Origin: JBNKFQ01 sp050289385
Lineage (GTDB): Bacteria > Pseudomonadota > Gammaproteobacteria > Pseudomonadales > Porticoccaceae
Assembly: GCA_050289385.1 (NCBI GenBank)
Contig: JBNKFQ010000137.1
Span: 1 to 19,179 of the forward strand
Length of the DNA: 19,179 bases
Direction of reading: 5' to 3'
In this document: piece by piece, positions 6,220 to 13,831 of the stretch
How positions within the stretch are numbered: position 1 is the stretch's first letter
How the letters are laid out: each line of letters opens with the position of its first letter
Program-made: the position numbers and the translations under genes
Notes under the pieces: generated by a model
The model's database searches: none
The model's input: only the letters and a program-made list of their open reading frames with translations
Told to the model about the DNA's origin: nothing

Positions 6220-8478
6220 ATGCCAACCACACCTTGTTGCAACAAACTCCTGATCATTGGCCTCGGCCTGATTGGTGGCAGCCTTGCCAAAGCAGCTCGT
6301 GAAAGAGGTCTGTGTCGGGAAGTGCTGGGCATTTCCCGCAGTCCTGAAACGTGCCAACAGGCACTGAAAACGGGAGTGGTCGACAGGGTGCTGGGCTCCG
6401 TTGAGCAGGCAGCCGGGGAATTGACAGCGGGTGATATTGTTGTAATTGGAGTGCCTACGCTGGCGGTATCGAAGGTTCTGTCCGAACTCGCCCGAATTTT
6501 CCCGACCGATGTCACCATAACCGATGTGGCCAGTGTCAAGGCCAGCGTTGTGGCGGCGGCCCGACAAAGCTACGGTGATGTGCCACCGCAATTTGTTCCC
6601 GGGCATCCCATAGCAGGGTCAGAGCGCAGCGGAGTGGCTGCAGCCGACGCCAATCTGTTTGTTGACCACCGTGTGATATTGACGCCTTTGCCCGAGACCG
6701 GAGCGGAGCACATTGCGCGCGTGCGTCAGTTGTGGCAATCGGTGGGGGCTGCTGTTAACGAGATGCCGGTTGACGAACACGATGAAGTGTTGGCAGCGAC
6801 CAGTCATCTGCCGCATATGCTGGCTTATTCGCTGGTAGACACGTTGGCGGGAATGCGCGAAAACCTGGATATTTTTCGCTATGCAGCGGGCGGCTTTCGA
6901 GATTTTACCCGCATTGCCGGCAGCGACCCGGTGATGTGGCATGACATTGCTCTGGCCAATCGCAAGGCACTGCTGGGCGTGCTGGATCAGTTAACCGATC
7001 ATGTTGCTGATTTGCGCACTGCTATAGAAAGTGCAGATAGCGATCACCTGATGGGTGTGTTTACTCGAGCGCGAGAAGCGCGCAACCACTTTACCAAAAT
7101 GTTAGAAAAGAAGGCGTATCTGGAACCAGTGACTGACCAACAAATTGATTTCACAAGCAAGCCCTGTGGCCCACTCGGTGGTGTGATTCGCGTACCGGGC
7201 GATAAATCCATTTCCCACCGCTCCATCATGCTCGGTTCCCTGGCAGAAGGTGTAACCGAAATCAGCGGTTTTCTGGAAGGGGAAGACAGTCTGGCTACCC
7301 TGCAAGCGTTTCGCGATATGGGTGTAGTGATCGAGGGTCCGGGCGATGATGGCCCCGACCAAAATGGCGAGCGCAAACGCAAAGTGGTGATCCACGGCGT
7401 TGGGCTGCATGGCCTGAAAACGCCACCGGGGCCAATCTATCTTGGCAATTCCGGTACCGCCATGCGACTGCTTGCCGGTCTTTTGGCGGGCCAGGCTTTT
7501 GACAGTCAATTGACCGGAGATGCATCGTTATCGGGGCGCCCGATGAACCGCGTCGCCGACCCGCTGAGGCAGATGGGCGCGGTGGTGGAAACGGATGCCG
7601 GGGGTGTGCCGCCAGTGCGAATTAAAGGTGGCGCAAAATTGACGGGCATTGACTATCAGATGCCTATGGCCAGTGGTCAGGTCAAGTCTTGCCTGTTGCT
7701 GGCGGGCTTGTACGCCGACGGCGAAACCCGGGTTGCCGAACCCTCGCCAACGCGGGATCATACAGAACGTATGCTCAGGGGATTTGGATACCCGGTAACT
7801 CGAGATGGCAATACCGTAGCGGTAAGCCCGGGTGGTACTCTCAAGGCCACCCAAATTGATGTGCCCGCAGATATTTCGTCAGCCGCATTTTTTCTGGTTG
7901 CTGCAGCCATCGCACCGGGCTCCGACCTTACCCTTACCCACGTGGGTATCAATCCGACCCGTATTGGTGTTATCAACATCTTGCGGCTGATGGGAGCCAA
8001 TCTCGAACTGTTCAATAAAAAGGAAGTGGGTGGCGAGCCGGTGGCAGATATCCGTATTCGATACGCCCCCTTGCGAGGTATAGAAATTCCGCAGGATCAG
8101 GTGCCTCTGGCCATTGACGAATTCCCGGTATTGTTTGTTGCTGCAGCTTGTGCGGAAGGTAAAACGGTATTGCGCGGGGCAGAAGAGTTAAGGGTAAAGG
8201 AAAGTGATCGCATTCAGTCCATGGCAGACGGGCTGCGAGCGCTGGGAGTACAGGCTGTGCCTACCCCGGATGGCATGGAAATTGTGGGCGGCCGAATAGG
8301 TGGCGGTGAAGTGGAGAGCCACGATGACCACCGAATTTCAATGGCATTTGCGGTTGCCGGCATCAGGGCTGATGCACCGATTCACATTAAAAACTGTAAC
8401 AATGTGGCGACATCGTTTCCCGGTTTTGTGGAGCTGGCCCGGTCTGTTGGTATGGAGCTGGAAGTACTGCCTGATTAA
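6220..8478 (+). CDS. tyrA-aroA: TyrA-AroA fusion: prephenate dehydrogenase + 5-enolpyruvylshikimate-3-phosphate synthase
   Basis: A 752-residue fusion of two shikimate/tyrosine enzymes, the same architecture found at this locus in Pseudomonas. Residues 1 to about 300 are a prephenate dehydrogenase: NAD-binding IIGLGLIGGS (12-21), then GHPIAGSERSG (128-138) and HLPHMLAYSL (196-205) around the active site. Residues about 312-752 are EPSP synthase: PGDKSISHRS (326-335) binds shikimate-3-phosphate; then LGNSGTAMRLLAG (408-420), SGRPMNR (438-444), DEFPVLFVAAA (633-643), ELRVKESDR (656-664) and DDHRISMAFAVAG (702-714). GTAMRLL has Leu where E. coli AroA has Pro101. ATG 6220 was chosen because the frame upstream of it runs through the repeat arm; I see no clear Shine-Dalgarno, since the repeat ends only 16 nt before the ATG. 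cmk follows after 15 bp. Confidence 0.96.
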   Translation: MPTTPCCNKLLIIGLGLIGGSLAKAARERGLCREVLGISRSPETCQQALKTGVVDRVLGSVEQAAGELTAGDIVVIGVPTLAVSKVLSELARIFPTDVTITDVASVKASVVAAARQSYGDVPPQFVPGHPIAGSERSGVAAADANLFVDHRVILTPLPETGAEHIARVRQLWQSVGAAVNEMPVDEHDEVLAATSHLPHMLAYSLVDTLAGMRENLDIFRYAAGGFRDFTRIAGSDPVMWHDIALANRKALLGVLDQLTDHVADLRTAIESADSDHLMGVFTRAREARNHFTKMLEKKAYLEPVTDQQIDFTSKPCGPLGGVIRVPGDKSISHRSIMLGSLAEGVTEISGFLEGEDSLATLQAFRDMGVVIEGPGDDGPDQNGERKRKVVIHGVGLHGLKTPPGPIYLGNSGTAMRLLAGLLAGQAFDSQLTGDASLSGRPMNRVADPLRQMGAVVETDAGGVPPVRIKGGAKLTGIDYQMPMASGQVKSCLLLAGLYADGETRVAEPSPTRDHTERMLRGFGYPVTRDGNTVAVSPGGTLKATQIDVPADISSAAFFLVAAAIAPGSDLTLTHVGINPTRIGVINILRLMGANLELFNKKEVGGEPVADIRIRYAPLRGIEIPQDQVPLAIDEFPVLFVAAACAEGKTVLRGAEELRVKESDRIQSMADGLRALGVQAVPTPDGMEIVGGRIGGGEVESHDDHRISMAFAVAGIRADAPIHIKNCNNVATSFPGFVELARSVGMELEVLPD

Positions 8479-8493
8479 CCTGCGGGGAACAAG

Positions 8494-9210
8494 ATGAATT
8501 CTGCACATATTCCCGTCATAACCATTGATGGGCCCAGTGGGTCGGGCAAGGGCTCGATCAGCCAGCTGCTGGCTCGGCGCCTGGGGTTTCACTATCTTGA
8601 CAGCGGCGCCCTGTATCGACTGTTGGGGCTTGCCGCCAGACGGCATGCAGTTGAGCTGGATGATGTTGAGTCGCTGGCTACATTGGCAGCGCACCTGGAT
8701 GTGACTTTCGATGCTGCTGGCGAGGTTGAATCGGACGACAGCGGGACTTTTAATGCAAAAATACGGCTTGAAGGCGAAGACGTGACCGATGAAATTCGCA
8801 CGGAAGACGCAGGCGCCGACGCCTCCGCGGTTGCTGCCCTGGCAGAAGTGCGGCAAGCCCTGTTGCAGCGTCAGAGAGCCTTTGCCCGCTCTCCGGGCCT
8901 GGTGGCAGACGGACGCGATATGGGTACGGTGGTGTTTCCTCGGGCCAGGGTCAAAATATACCTGGATGCGAGCCCTGAAGTAAGGGCGCAAAGGCGGTAT
9001 AAGCAGTTGATTGCAAAGGGGGAAAGTGTTACCCTCGCGACCCTCTCCGAGCAGGTCAGGGTTCGTGACGAGCGTGATCGCCACCGGGCTGTGTCGCCAT
9101 TGGTTCCCGCTGAAGATGCTTCGATTATCGACAGTTCGGCGATGACGATCGAAAAGGTGCTGGATGCCGTCGTTGCTATAGTTGGTACGCGGATAGCACT
9201 GGACAGATAG
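8494..9210 (+). CDS. cmk: Cytidylate kinase
   Basis: Cytosolic kinase that phosphorylates CMP and dCMP to the diphosphates. The 238-residue product has the P-loop GPSGSGKG (13-20), the CMP-binding start YLDSGALYR (34-42), the ADGRDMGTVVFP segment (138-149) and the lid region with QVRVRDERDRHR (187-198). ATG 8494 is preceded by GGGGA (8484-8488) and lies 15 bp after the tyrA-aroA stop, suggesting coupled expression. The last codons (IALDR and the TAG) come from the first units of a 14-nt tandem repeat that continues past the gene, so the C-terminus may have been altered by the repeat. Cmk upstream of rpsA is a classic conserved pair. Confidence 0.97.
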   Translation: MNSAHIPVITIDGPSGSGKGSISQLLARRLGFHYLDSGALYRLLGLAARRHAVELDDVESLATLAAHLDVTFDAAGEVESDDSGTFNAKIRLEGEDVTDEIRTEDAGADASAVAALAEVRQALLQRQRAFARSPGLVADGRDMGTVVFPRARVKIYLDASPEVRAQRRYKQLIAKGESVTLATLSEQVRVRDERDRHRAVSPLVPAEDASIIDSSAMTIEKVLDAVVAIVGTRIALDR

Positions 9211-9247
9211 CACTGGACAAATAGTACTGGACAAATAGCACTGGACA
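9192..9247. repeat. Four tandem 14-nt units across the cmk stop codon
   Basis: The units are GATAGCACTGGACA (9192-9205), GATAGCACTGGACA (9206-9219), AATAGTACTGGACA (9220-9233) and AATAGCACTGGACA (9234-9247). Each is two heptamers, one of them CTGGACA. Units 1 and 2 encode the last residues and the stop of cmk; units 3 and 4 are non-coding. Degenerate sequence (AGAACAGGCAG) follows. No inverted partner arm is visible nearby, unlike the element at 6044-6203. Confidence 0.9.
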
Positions 9248-9278
9248 GGCAGCTTGGAGAACAGGCAGTAAACTGGTT

Positions 9279-9319
9279 GAATGCCAATGTGATCAAGCCA
9301 GAATCGCACATTGGCATTC
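9279..9319 (+). terminator. Perfect 13-bp hairpin between cmk and rpsA
   Basis: GAATGCCAATGTG (9279-9291) pairs exactly with CACATTGGCATTC (9307-9319), leaving a 15-nt loop. It is followed by ATTGTTTG, a poor T tract, so it may be a weak terminator, an attenuator or an mRNA-processing/stability structure separating cmk from the rpsA leader. The hairpin itself is certain from the sequence; the function is inferred. Confidence 0.55.
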
Positions 9320-9424
9320 ATTGTTTGAATAACCCGCGCAACTGGTGGCGTGGTCGGGCACTGAAACACCATTGAAGGTTTCATTGAAGGTTTCACCGCC
9401 CTTGAACTCCGGATATTTTTTAAT
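9320..9424 (+). promoter_or_regulatory. rpsA 5' leader, possible S1 autoregulatory region without Shine-Dalgarno
   Basis: The 105 nt before the rpsA ATG contain no Shine-Dalgarno at the normal distance: the bases just upstream are GGATATTTTTTAAT. In E. coli and relatives the rpsA start region also lacks a standard SD, is folded into hairpins, and is used for autogenous control by free S1. This leader fits that pattern, with a hairpin candidate TGAAACACC (9362-9370) against GGTTTCA (9377-9383) and a GGA at 9411-9413. Autoregulation here is inferred from the family. Confidence 0.45.
9370..9393. repeat. 12-bp tandem duplication in the rpsA leader
   Basis: CATTGAAGGTTT occurs twice in a row (9370-9381 and 9382-9393). 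Because each copy carries GGTTTCA (9377-9383 and 9389-9395), the upstream TGAAACACC (9362-9370) has two alternative pairing partners. Confidence 0.85.
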
Positions 9425-11107
9425 ATGAGCGAAAGTTTTGAACAACTCTTTGAAGAGAGTCTGAAAACAGTAGAAATGGCGCCAGGCGCAATTGTCACCG
9501 GCGTCGTCATAGATATAGACCGCGACTGGGTAACCGTTCACGCCGGTCTCAAATCTGAAGGTGTTATCCCCGCTAATCAATTTGTCGACGACAACGGCGA
9601 GTGTTCGCTGCAGGTTGGCGATGAAGTTCAGGTGGCGCTCGAAGCCGTGGAAGACGGTTTTGGTGCTACTCGCCTGTCGCGTGAAAAAGCAAAACGCGCC
9701 GAGGCCTGGACATCCCTCGAAGCTGCTCACGAAGCAGACGAAGTGGTTACCGGTATTATCTCTGGCAAGGTGAAAGGTGGTTTCACGGTTGACGTTCAGG
9801 GTCTTCGTGCTTTCTTGCCGGGCTCTCTGGTAGATGTTCGTCCTATTCGCGAAACGACGCACCTGGAAGACAAGCCTCTCGAATTCAAGGTTATCAAGCT
9901 GGATGCCAAGCGCAATAACGTGGTGGTATCCCGCCGTGCGGTCATGGAAGCGGCCAACAGTGTTGAACGAGACGAATTGCTCGGCAAGCTGGAAGAGGGT
10001 GTTACGCTCAAAGGTATCGTTAAAAACCTGACTGACTACGGTGCATTCGTAGATATGGGTGGTATTGACGGCTTGCTGCACATTACCGACATGTCCTGGA
10101 AGCGTATCAAGCACCCCAGTGAAATCGTTAATGTCGGTGACGAAATTGATGTCAAGGTGCTCAAGTTTGATCGTGAGCGCAATCGTGTTTCCCTGGGCCT
10201 CAAGCAAATGGGCGAGGACCCCTGGGTGAACATCAATGCGCGTTACCCCGAAGGTACTCGCGTCAAGGCGCGTATTACCAACCTCACCGATTACGGCTGT
10301 TTCGCCGAGCTGGAAGAGGGCGTTGAAGGTCTGGTTCACGTGTCTGAAATGGACTGGACCAACAAGAATATTCACCCCTCCAAAGTTGTTCAGTTGGGCG
10401 ACGAAATTGAAGTGATGGTGCTGGATATAGACGAGGAGCGCCGTCGTATTTCTCTGGGTGTGAAGCAGTGTCACGCCAACCCCTGGGACGAATTTGGCAA
10501 GACTCACAGCAAGGGCGACAAGATTTCCGGCAAGATCAAGTCCATCACCGACTTTGGTATCTTTATTGGTTTGGACGGCGGTATTGACGGTCTGGTCCAC
10601 CTGTCCGATATTTCCTGGCAGGAAGCGGGCGAAGAAGCGGTACGCAAGTTCAAGAAAGGTGACGAACTGGAAACTGTTGTGCTGTCTATTGACTCCGAGC
10701 GTGAGCGCATTTCACTCGGTGTCAAGCAGTTGGATTCCGACCCCTTCTCAAACTACGTGGCGACCAACGATAAAGGTTCTATCGTAAACGGTACAGTGAA
10801 AGAGGTTGACGCCAAGGCTGCAATTATTACACTGGATGAAGAAGTAGAGGGTGTGTTGAAGGCGTCCGAAATCAGTCGTGACAAGGTTGAAGATGCCCGC
10901 AATGTCCTGAAAGAAGGTGAAGCAGTTGAAGCGAAGATCGTTAGTGTTGATCGCAAAAATCGCTCCATTTCCCTGTCCATAAAAGCCAAAGACATTGCCG
11001 ATGAAAAAGCGGCGGTTAAGGAACACCGCAAGCAGGAGACAGAAAGTTCGTCTCCGGCCACAATCGGTGATCTGATCAAGGCACAGATGGAAAGTCAGGA
11101 CAAGTAA
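9425..11107 (+). CDS. rpsA: 30S ribosomal protein S1
   Basis: Ribosomal protein S1 captures and unfolds mRNA on the 30S subunit and is essential in gram-negative bacteria. The 560-residue product (E. coli 557) contains six S1 OB-fold repeats, at roughly 21-87, 105-171, 192-260, 277-347, 364-434 and 451-520. Recurrent blade motifs are visible: LTDYGAFVDMGGIDGLLHITDMSW in domain 3, LTDYGCFAELEEGVEGLVHVSEMDW in domain 4 and ITDFGIFIGLDGGIDGLVHLSDISW in domain 5, each ending with an RISLGVKQ-type strand. The start MSESFEQLFEESL is the typical N-terminus that docks on protein S2. ATG 9425 lacks a Shine-Dalgarno, as is usual for this gene. ihfB follows after 64 bp. Confidence 0.99.
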   Translation: MSESFEQLFEESLKTVEMAPGAIVTGVVIDIDRDWVTVHAGLKSEGVIPANQFVDDNGECSLQVGDEVQVALEAVEDGFGATRLSREKAKRAEAWTSLEAAHEADEVVTGIISGKVKGGFTVDVQGLRAFLPGSLVDVRPIRETTHLEDKPLEFKVIKLDAKRNNVVVSRRAVMEAANSVERDELLGKLEEGVTLKGIVKNLTDYGAFVDMGGIDGLLHITDMSWKRIKHPSEIVNVGDEIDVKVLKFDRERNRVSLGLKQMGEDPWVNINARYPEGTRVKARITNLTDYGCFAELEEGVEGLVHVSEMDWTNKNIHPSKVVQLGDEIEVMVLDIDEERRRISLGVKQCHANPWDEFGKTHSKGDKISGKIKSITDFGIFIGLDGGIDGLVHLSDISWQEAGEEAVRKFKKGDELETVVLSIDSERERISLGVKQLDSDPFSNYVATNDKGSIVNGTVKEVDAKAAIITLDEEVEGVLKASEISRDKVEDARNVLKEGEAVEAKIVSVDRKNRSISLSIKAKDIADEKAAVKEHRKQETESSSPATIGDLIKAQMESQDK

Positions 11108-11119
11108 CATTCTGATCAC

Positions 11120-11140
11120 GGGGCAGCCATTGGCTGTCCC
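11120..11140 (+). promoter_or_regulatory. 9-bp hairpin in the rpsA-ihfB gap
   Basis: GGGGCAGCC (11120-11128) pairs with GGCTGTCCC (11132-11140) across an ATT loop. In RNA this gives nine pairs including one G-U. No T tract follows, so it is more likely an RNA stability or processing hairpin, or a weak attenuator between rpsA and ihfB, than a full terminator. Confidence 0.5.
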
Positions 11141-11171
11141 ATACTGGAGTCCCACAGCCTGGAGAAAAGGA

Positions 11172-11468
11172 ATGACTAAATCAGAGCTGATTGACCTCAT
11201 CGCCAGCAAGCAAGACCAATTGCCACCGAAAGACGTCGAGTTGGCAGTAAAAATGGTTATAGAAAACATGACCCAGGCCTTGGTAAACGACAGGCGTATT
11301 GAGGTTCGCGGGTTTGGTAGCTTTTGTCTTCACTATCGCGCACCGAGACTTGGCCGCAATCCCAAGACCGGTGATATGGTTGAGTTGTCTGGCAAGTATG
11401 TGCCCTATTTCAAGCCGGGCAAAGAGTTGCGCGAAAGAGTGAATGTTGGTTTACAGGCAGCTGTATAG
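11172..11468 (+). CDS. ihfB: Integration host factor beta subunit
   Basis: Nucleoid protein that pairs with IHF-alpha and bends DNA sharply at specific sites, acting in transcription, replication and recombination. The 98-residue product (E. coli 94) has the family N-terminus MTKSELIDLI, the IEVRGFGSF strand (43-51) and the DNA-intercalating arm GRNPKTG (61-67) with Pro64. ATG 11172 is preceded by GGAG (11161-11164) and AAGGA. An in-frame extension back to 11130 is not supported by the family. The gene sits right after rpsA, the usual gammaproteobacterial arrangement, and is followed by a strong terminator. Confidence 0.97.
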   Translation: MTKSELIDLIASKQDQLPPKDVELAVKMVIENMTQALVNDRRIEVRGFGSFCLHYRAPRLGRNPKTGDMVELSGKYVPYFKPGKELRERVNVGLQAAV

Positions 11469-11542
11469 GCATCTTATCATTCGTCCCGTTACACTCAGCA
11501 GTTAATGAAACGGCTTCTGGGCAAGGTCTGCTCTGATACAAT

Positions 11543-11576
11543 AAACGGCAAGGTTTACACCTTGCCGTTTTTTTTT
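11543..11576 (+). terminator. Rho-independent terminator after ihfB
   Basis: AAACGGCAAGGT (11543-11554) pairs perfectly with ACCTTGCCGTTT (11559-11570) over a 4-nt TTAC loop and runs into nine T residues (11568-11576). This is a textbook intrinsic terminator, closing the cmk-rpsA-ihfB transcript before lapA. Confidence 0.95.
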
Positions 11577-11588
11577 GGCTTATGGCAT

Positions 11589-11612
11589 GCGCTCACATGG
11601 GAGATGTGGCGC
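11589..11612 (+). promoter_or_regulatory. Hairpin in the lapA leader
   Basis: GCGCTCACAT (11589-11598) pairs with ATGTGGCGC (11604-11612) as nine base pairs with one bulged T and a GGGAG loop. It lies 21 nt upstream of the lapA ATG and just before its Shine-Dalgarno (GGAG, 11624-11627). The loop GGGAG is itself SD-like. The structure is visible; a regulatory role is a guess. Confidence 0.4.
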
Positions 11613-11633
11613 AAAAAATGAGTGGAGCGAAGT

Positions 11634-11933
11634 ATGACGCTATTAAAAAAAATTCTTGTCTGGCTGTTGCTCGGGCTGGCGATCGTGCTCGGTATCTGGA
11701 TTGGCCAGGATAACAGTGCGACTACCTCCTTTGTGTTGTTCGGGTTTACTTTGGGAGAAATGCCATTGGCCTTTTGGGTGCTTGTAGCTTTTGCCCTTGG
11801 CCTGATGTTTGGCGTACTGGCTACTCTGTTGCCCTGGCTGAGTGCACAACAGCAAGTTGGCCGCTATCGCAAGCGTTTGCTGGACGTTGAACGCAAATTG
11901 GCGCGGGCCGAATTGCAGAGACATCAGTCTTAA
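11634..11933 (+). CDS. lapA: LapA (YciS), small inner-membrane partner of LapB
   Basis: A 99-residue membrane protein of the LapA/DUF1049 family, which with LapB acts in lipopolysaccharide assembly control in enterobacteria. Two hydrophobic segments are visible (about 5-23 and 44-68). They are separated by a short loop starting GQDNS, the conserved NxxxxxFxLFG pattern of the family (FVLFGFTLGEMPLAFWVL), and followed by a basic, helical cytoplasmic tail (RYRKRLLDVERKLARAEL). ATG 11634 has GGAG at 11624-11627; an in-frame GTG 12 nt upstream is less likely because it sits on that SD. The stop overlaps the lapB start (TAATG), indicating translational coupling. Confidence 0.93.
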   Translation: MTLLKKILVWLLLGLAIVLGIWIGQDNSATTSFVLFGFTLGEMPLAFWVLVAFALGLMFGVLATLLPWLSAQQQVGRYRKRLLDVERKLARAELQRHQS

Positions 11934-13117
11934 TGGACACCATCATTGTCTCGTTGCTGTTTCTCGCCGCACTTGCCGGTGCCTGGTATCTCGGCAAGCG
12001 CCAGGGTGCTCGTTCCAGCAACCGGCAATCGGATCAGTTGTCTCTCAAGTATTTCAGAGGTATTAATTTTTTACTTAACGAAAGCCCGGACGAAACGGTT
12101 GATGCCCTGATTGAATCGCTGGAAGTGACACCGGAAACGCTGGATACGCATTTGGCTATCGGCAACCTGATGCGTCGCAAGGGTGAAGTGGAAAGGGCTA
12201 TTCGCATTCACCAGAATTTGTTGTCGCGCCCAAATCTGTCAAAGGACAAGTTGCAGCATGCTCAACTGGAGCTGGCGCGAGATTTCATGAAAGCCGGTTT
12301 GCTGGATCGTGCCGAGCGACTCATGCTTGATGTGGTGGAAATGTCTCCCGAATTTTCGCGGTCAGCTTTACAGCACCTGATAGAAATTTATCGGGATGAG
12401 CACGAATGGGAGAAGGCTATTCGTGCCGCCAGCCGTTTGCAACCAGTGCGCCGATTTGGTTTTCGCGGGCCGCAGCCGTCTGTGGAACAGGCACACTTTT
12501 GTTGTGAACTGGCAGAATTGGCGCTGGCCAGGGGTGAGCATCTGGAGGTTCGTCGTCAGTTGGAGAGTGCGCTCAAGTATGACAAAAATTCAGTGCGGGC
12601 CAGCCTGTTACTGGGTCGTCTTGAGGCAGAGCAAGGCAATCATCGCAAGGCATACAAACAGTTCAACAAGATAATTGCCCAGGACCCGGATTATCTGCCT
12701 GAGGCAATTGAAGATATTTGTATGTGTTTTGAAAAGTCAGGTCGAGAAAACGACCTGTTGCCATATTTGCAAGAGCTGTACAAAAAACATCCGGGCACTT
12801 CCCTGTTACTTGCCCTGACGGATAAAATGCGCTGTGTAAAAGGTGAGCAGGCCGCAGCCGACTATTTGGCGCAAGAGCTTCGCGAGTCGCCATCCCTTAA
12901 GGGTGTATTGCGCCTGTTGCAATCAGAGTACCTCCAGGGCAGCGAGCGCCGTCGTGATATGGCGTTGGCAACAGATGTTCTTTGCAAGCTGGTGAGCCTG
13001 CATCCCGCTCACCGTTGTCAAAGTTGCGGATTCTCGGGTCGTGAGTTGCATTGGTTGTGTCCAACATGCAAGTCCTGGGGCACTGTAAAACCTGTTCGTG
13101 GAGTTGAAGGGGAGTAG
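11933..13117 (+). CDS. lapB: LapB (YciM), TPR and rubredoxin-type regulator of LPS synthesis
   Basis: Inner-membrane-anchored cytoplasmic protein. In E. coli it recruits FtsH to degrade LpxC and is answered by YejM/PbgA, which sets LPS levels. The 394-residue product has an N-terminal membrane anchor (about 3-18, IIVSLLFLAALAGAWYL), a long run of TPR helices (about 50-350, e.g. DTHLAIGNLMRRKGEVERAI and SALKYDKNSVRASLLLGRLE), and a C-terminal zinc ribbon with Cys362, Cys365, Cys376 and Cys379 (CQSCG...CPTC). All diagnostic parts are intact. It overlaps lapA by one base and lies 3 bp before pyrF, matching the E. coli lapAB-pyrF order. Its location right beside a capsule export cluster is notable but may only reflect conserved synteny. 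Confidence 0.96.
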   Translation: MDTIIVSLLFLAALAGAWYLGKRQGARSSNRQSDQLSLKYFRGINFLLNESPDETVDALIESLEVTPETLDTHLAIGNLMRRKGEVERAIRIHQNLLSRPNLSKDKLQHAQLELARDFMKAGLLDRAERLMLDVVEMSPEFSRSALQHLIEIYRDEHEWEKAIRAASRLQPVRRFGFRGPQPSVEQAHFCCELAELALARGEHLEVRRQLESALKYDKNSVRASLLLGRLEAEQGNHRKAYKQFNKIIAQDPDYLPEAIEDICMCFEKSGRENDLLPYLQELYKKHPGTSLLLALTDKMRCVKGEQAAADYLAQELRESPSLKGVLRLLQSEYLQGSERRRDMALATDVLCKLVSLHPAHRCQSCGFSGRELHWLCPTCKSWGTVKPVRGVEGE

Positions 13118-13120
13118 CCA

Positions 13121-13831
13121 GTGACAAACCAAAAAGCCGGGTCGCGTATTATCGTGGCGCTCGATTTTGCCGATGTTGCCGATGTTTATCGTTTCACTGA
13201 TCGGCTTGACCCCGCACTGTGTCGCCTGAAGGTAGGTAAGGAGCTGTTTACTCGCGCAGGTCCGGAAGTGGTGCGAGATTTGGTCAAGCGCGGGTTTGAT
13301 GTGTTTCTGGATCTCAAGTTTCACGATATACCAAATACGACGGCGCGCGCGGTAGCAGCGGCCGCTGATCTCGGTGTGTGGATGGTCAATGTGCATGCCG
13401 CCGGTGGGCGAAGAATGATGGAGGCGGCTCACAATCAGTTGGTACAACAGGGTAGTGAGGTGCTGTTGATTGGTGTAACTGTGCTTACCAGCATGACGGC
13501 AGAAGATCTGACAGAAACTGGCATTAACAGTTCGCCCGCCGAGCACGTGCAATGGCTGGCTCGACTGGCTCAGGCGAGTGGTCTTGATGGTGTCGTCTGT
13601 TCTGCACTGGAGGCAGAGGTTCTCAAGGCCCGGTTTGGTAGTGAGTTCAAGCTGGTAACACCGGGCATTCGCCCGGCAGGTACAGACGCCGGGGACCAGC
13701 GCCGAATTGTCACGCCTGAGCAAGCGGTAGCCAGCGGCAGTGATTATCTGGTGATTGGTCGTCCGATTACACAGGCGAAGGACCCGGTTGCGGTGTTGTC
13801 AGAGATTAACCGGTCTATTGGTGGTGCATAG
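13121..13831 (+). CDS. pyrF: Orotidine 5'-phosphate decarboxylase
   Basis: Last step of UMP synthesis: decarboxylates OMP to UMP in the cytosol. The 236-residue product has the catalytic DLKFHDIPNT motif (64-73, with D64, K66 and D69), substrate-binding VALDF at 12-16, GVTVLTSM (around 127-134), TPGIRP and the C-terminal SGSDYLVIGRPIT. The start is GTG 13121, preceded by GGGGAG about 6 nt upstream inside the lapB end. An ATG is not available near this point. Only 3 bp separate it from lapB, so they are cotranscribed. No clear terminator follows the stop. Confidence 0.97.
   Translation: MTNQKAGSRIIVALDFADVADVYRFTDRLDPALCRLKVGKELFTRAGPEVVRDLVKRGFDVFLDLKFHDIPNTTARAVAAAADLGVWMVNVHAAGGRRMMEAAHNQLVQQGSEVLLIGVTVLTSMTAEDLTETGINSSPAEHVQWLARLAQASGLDGVVCSALEAEVLKARFGSEFKLVTPGIRPAGTDAGDQRRIVTPEQAVASGSDYLVIGRPITQAKDPVAVLSEINRSIGGA

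Noticed and set aside
5926..6539. Small ORFs on both strands through the pheA to tyrA-aroA repeat
   Set aside because: Their peptides are the translated heptamer arrays (for example MFDVRCS and SNIEHRT types), with no ribosome sites; treated as repeat, not genes.
9293..10600. 435-codon minus-strand open frame across rpsA (and a similar 390-codon frame over cmk)
   Set aside because: Shadow frames of strongly biased coding sequence; repetitive composition mirrors the S1 repeats and there is no start signal.
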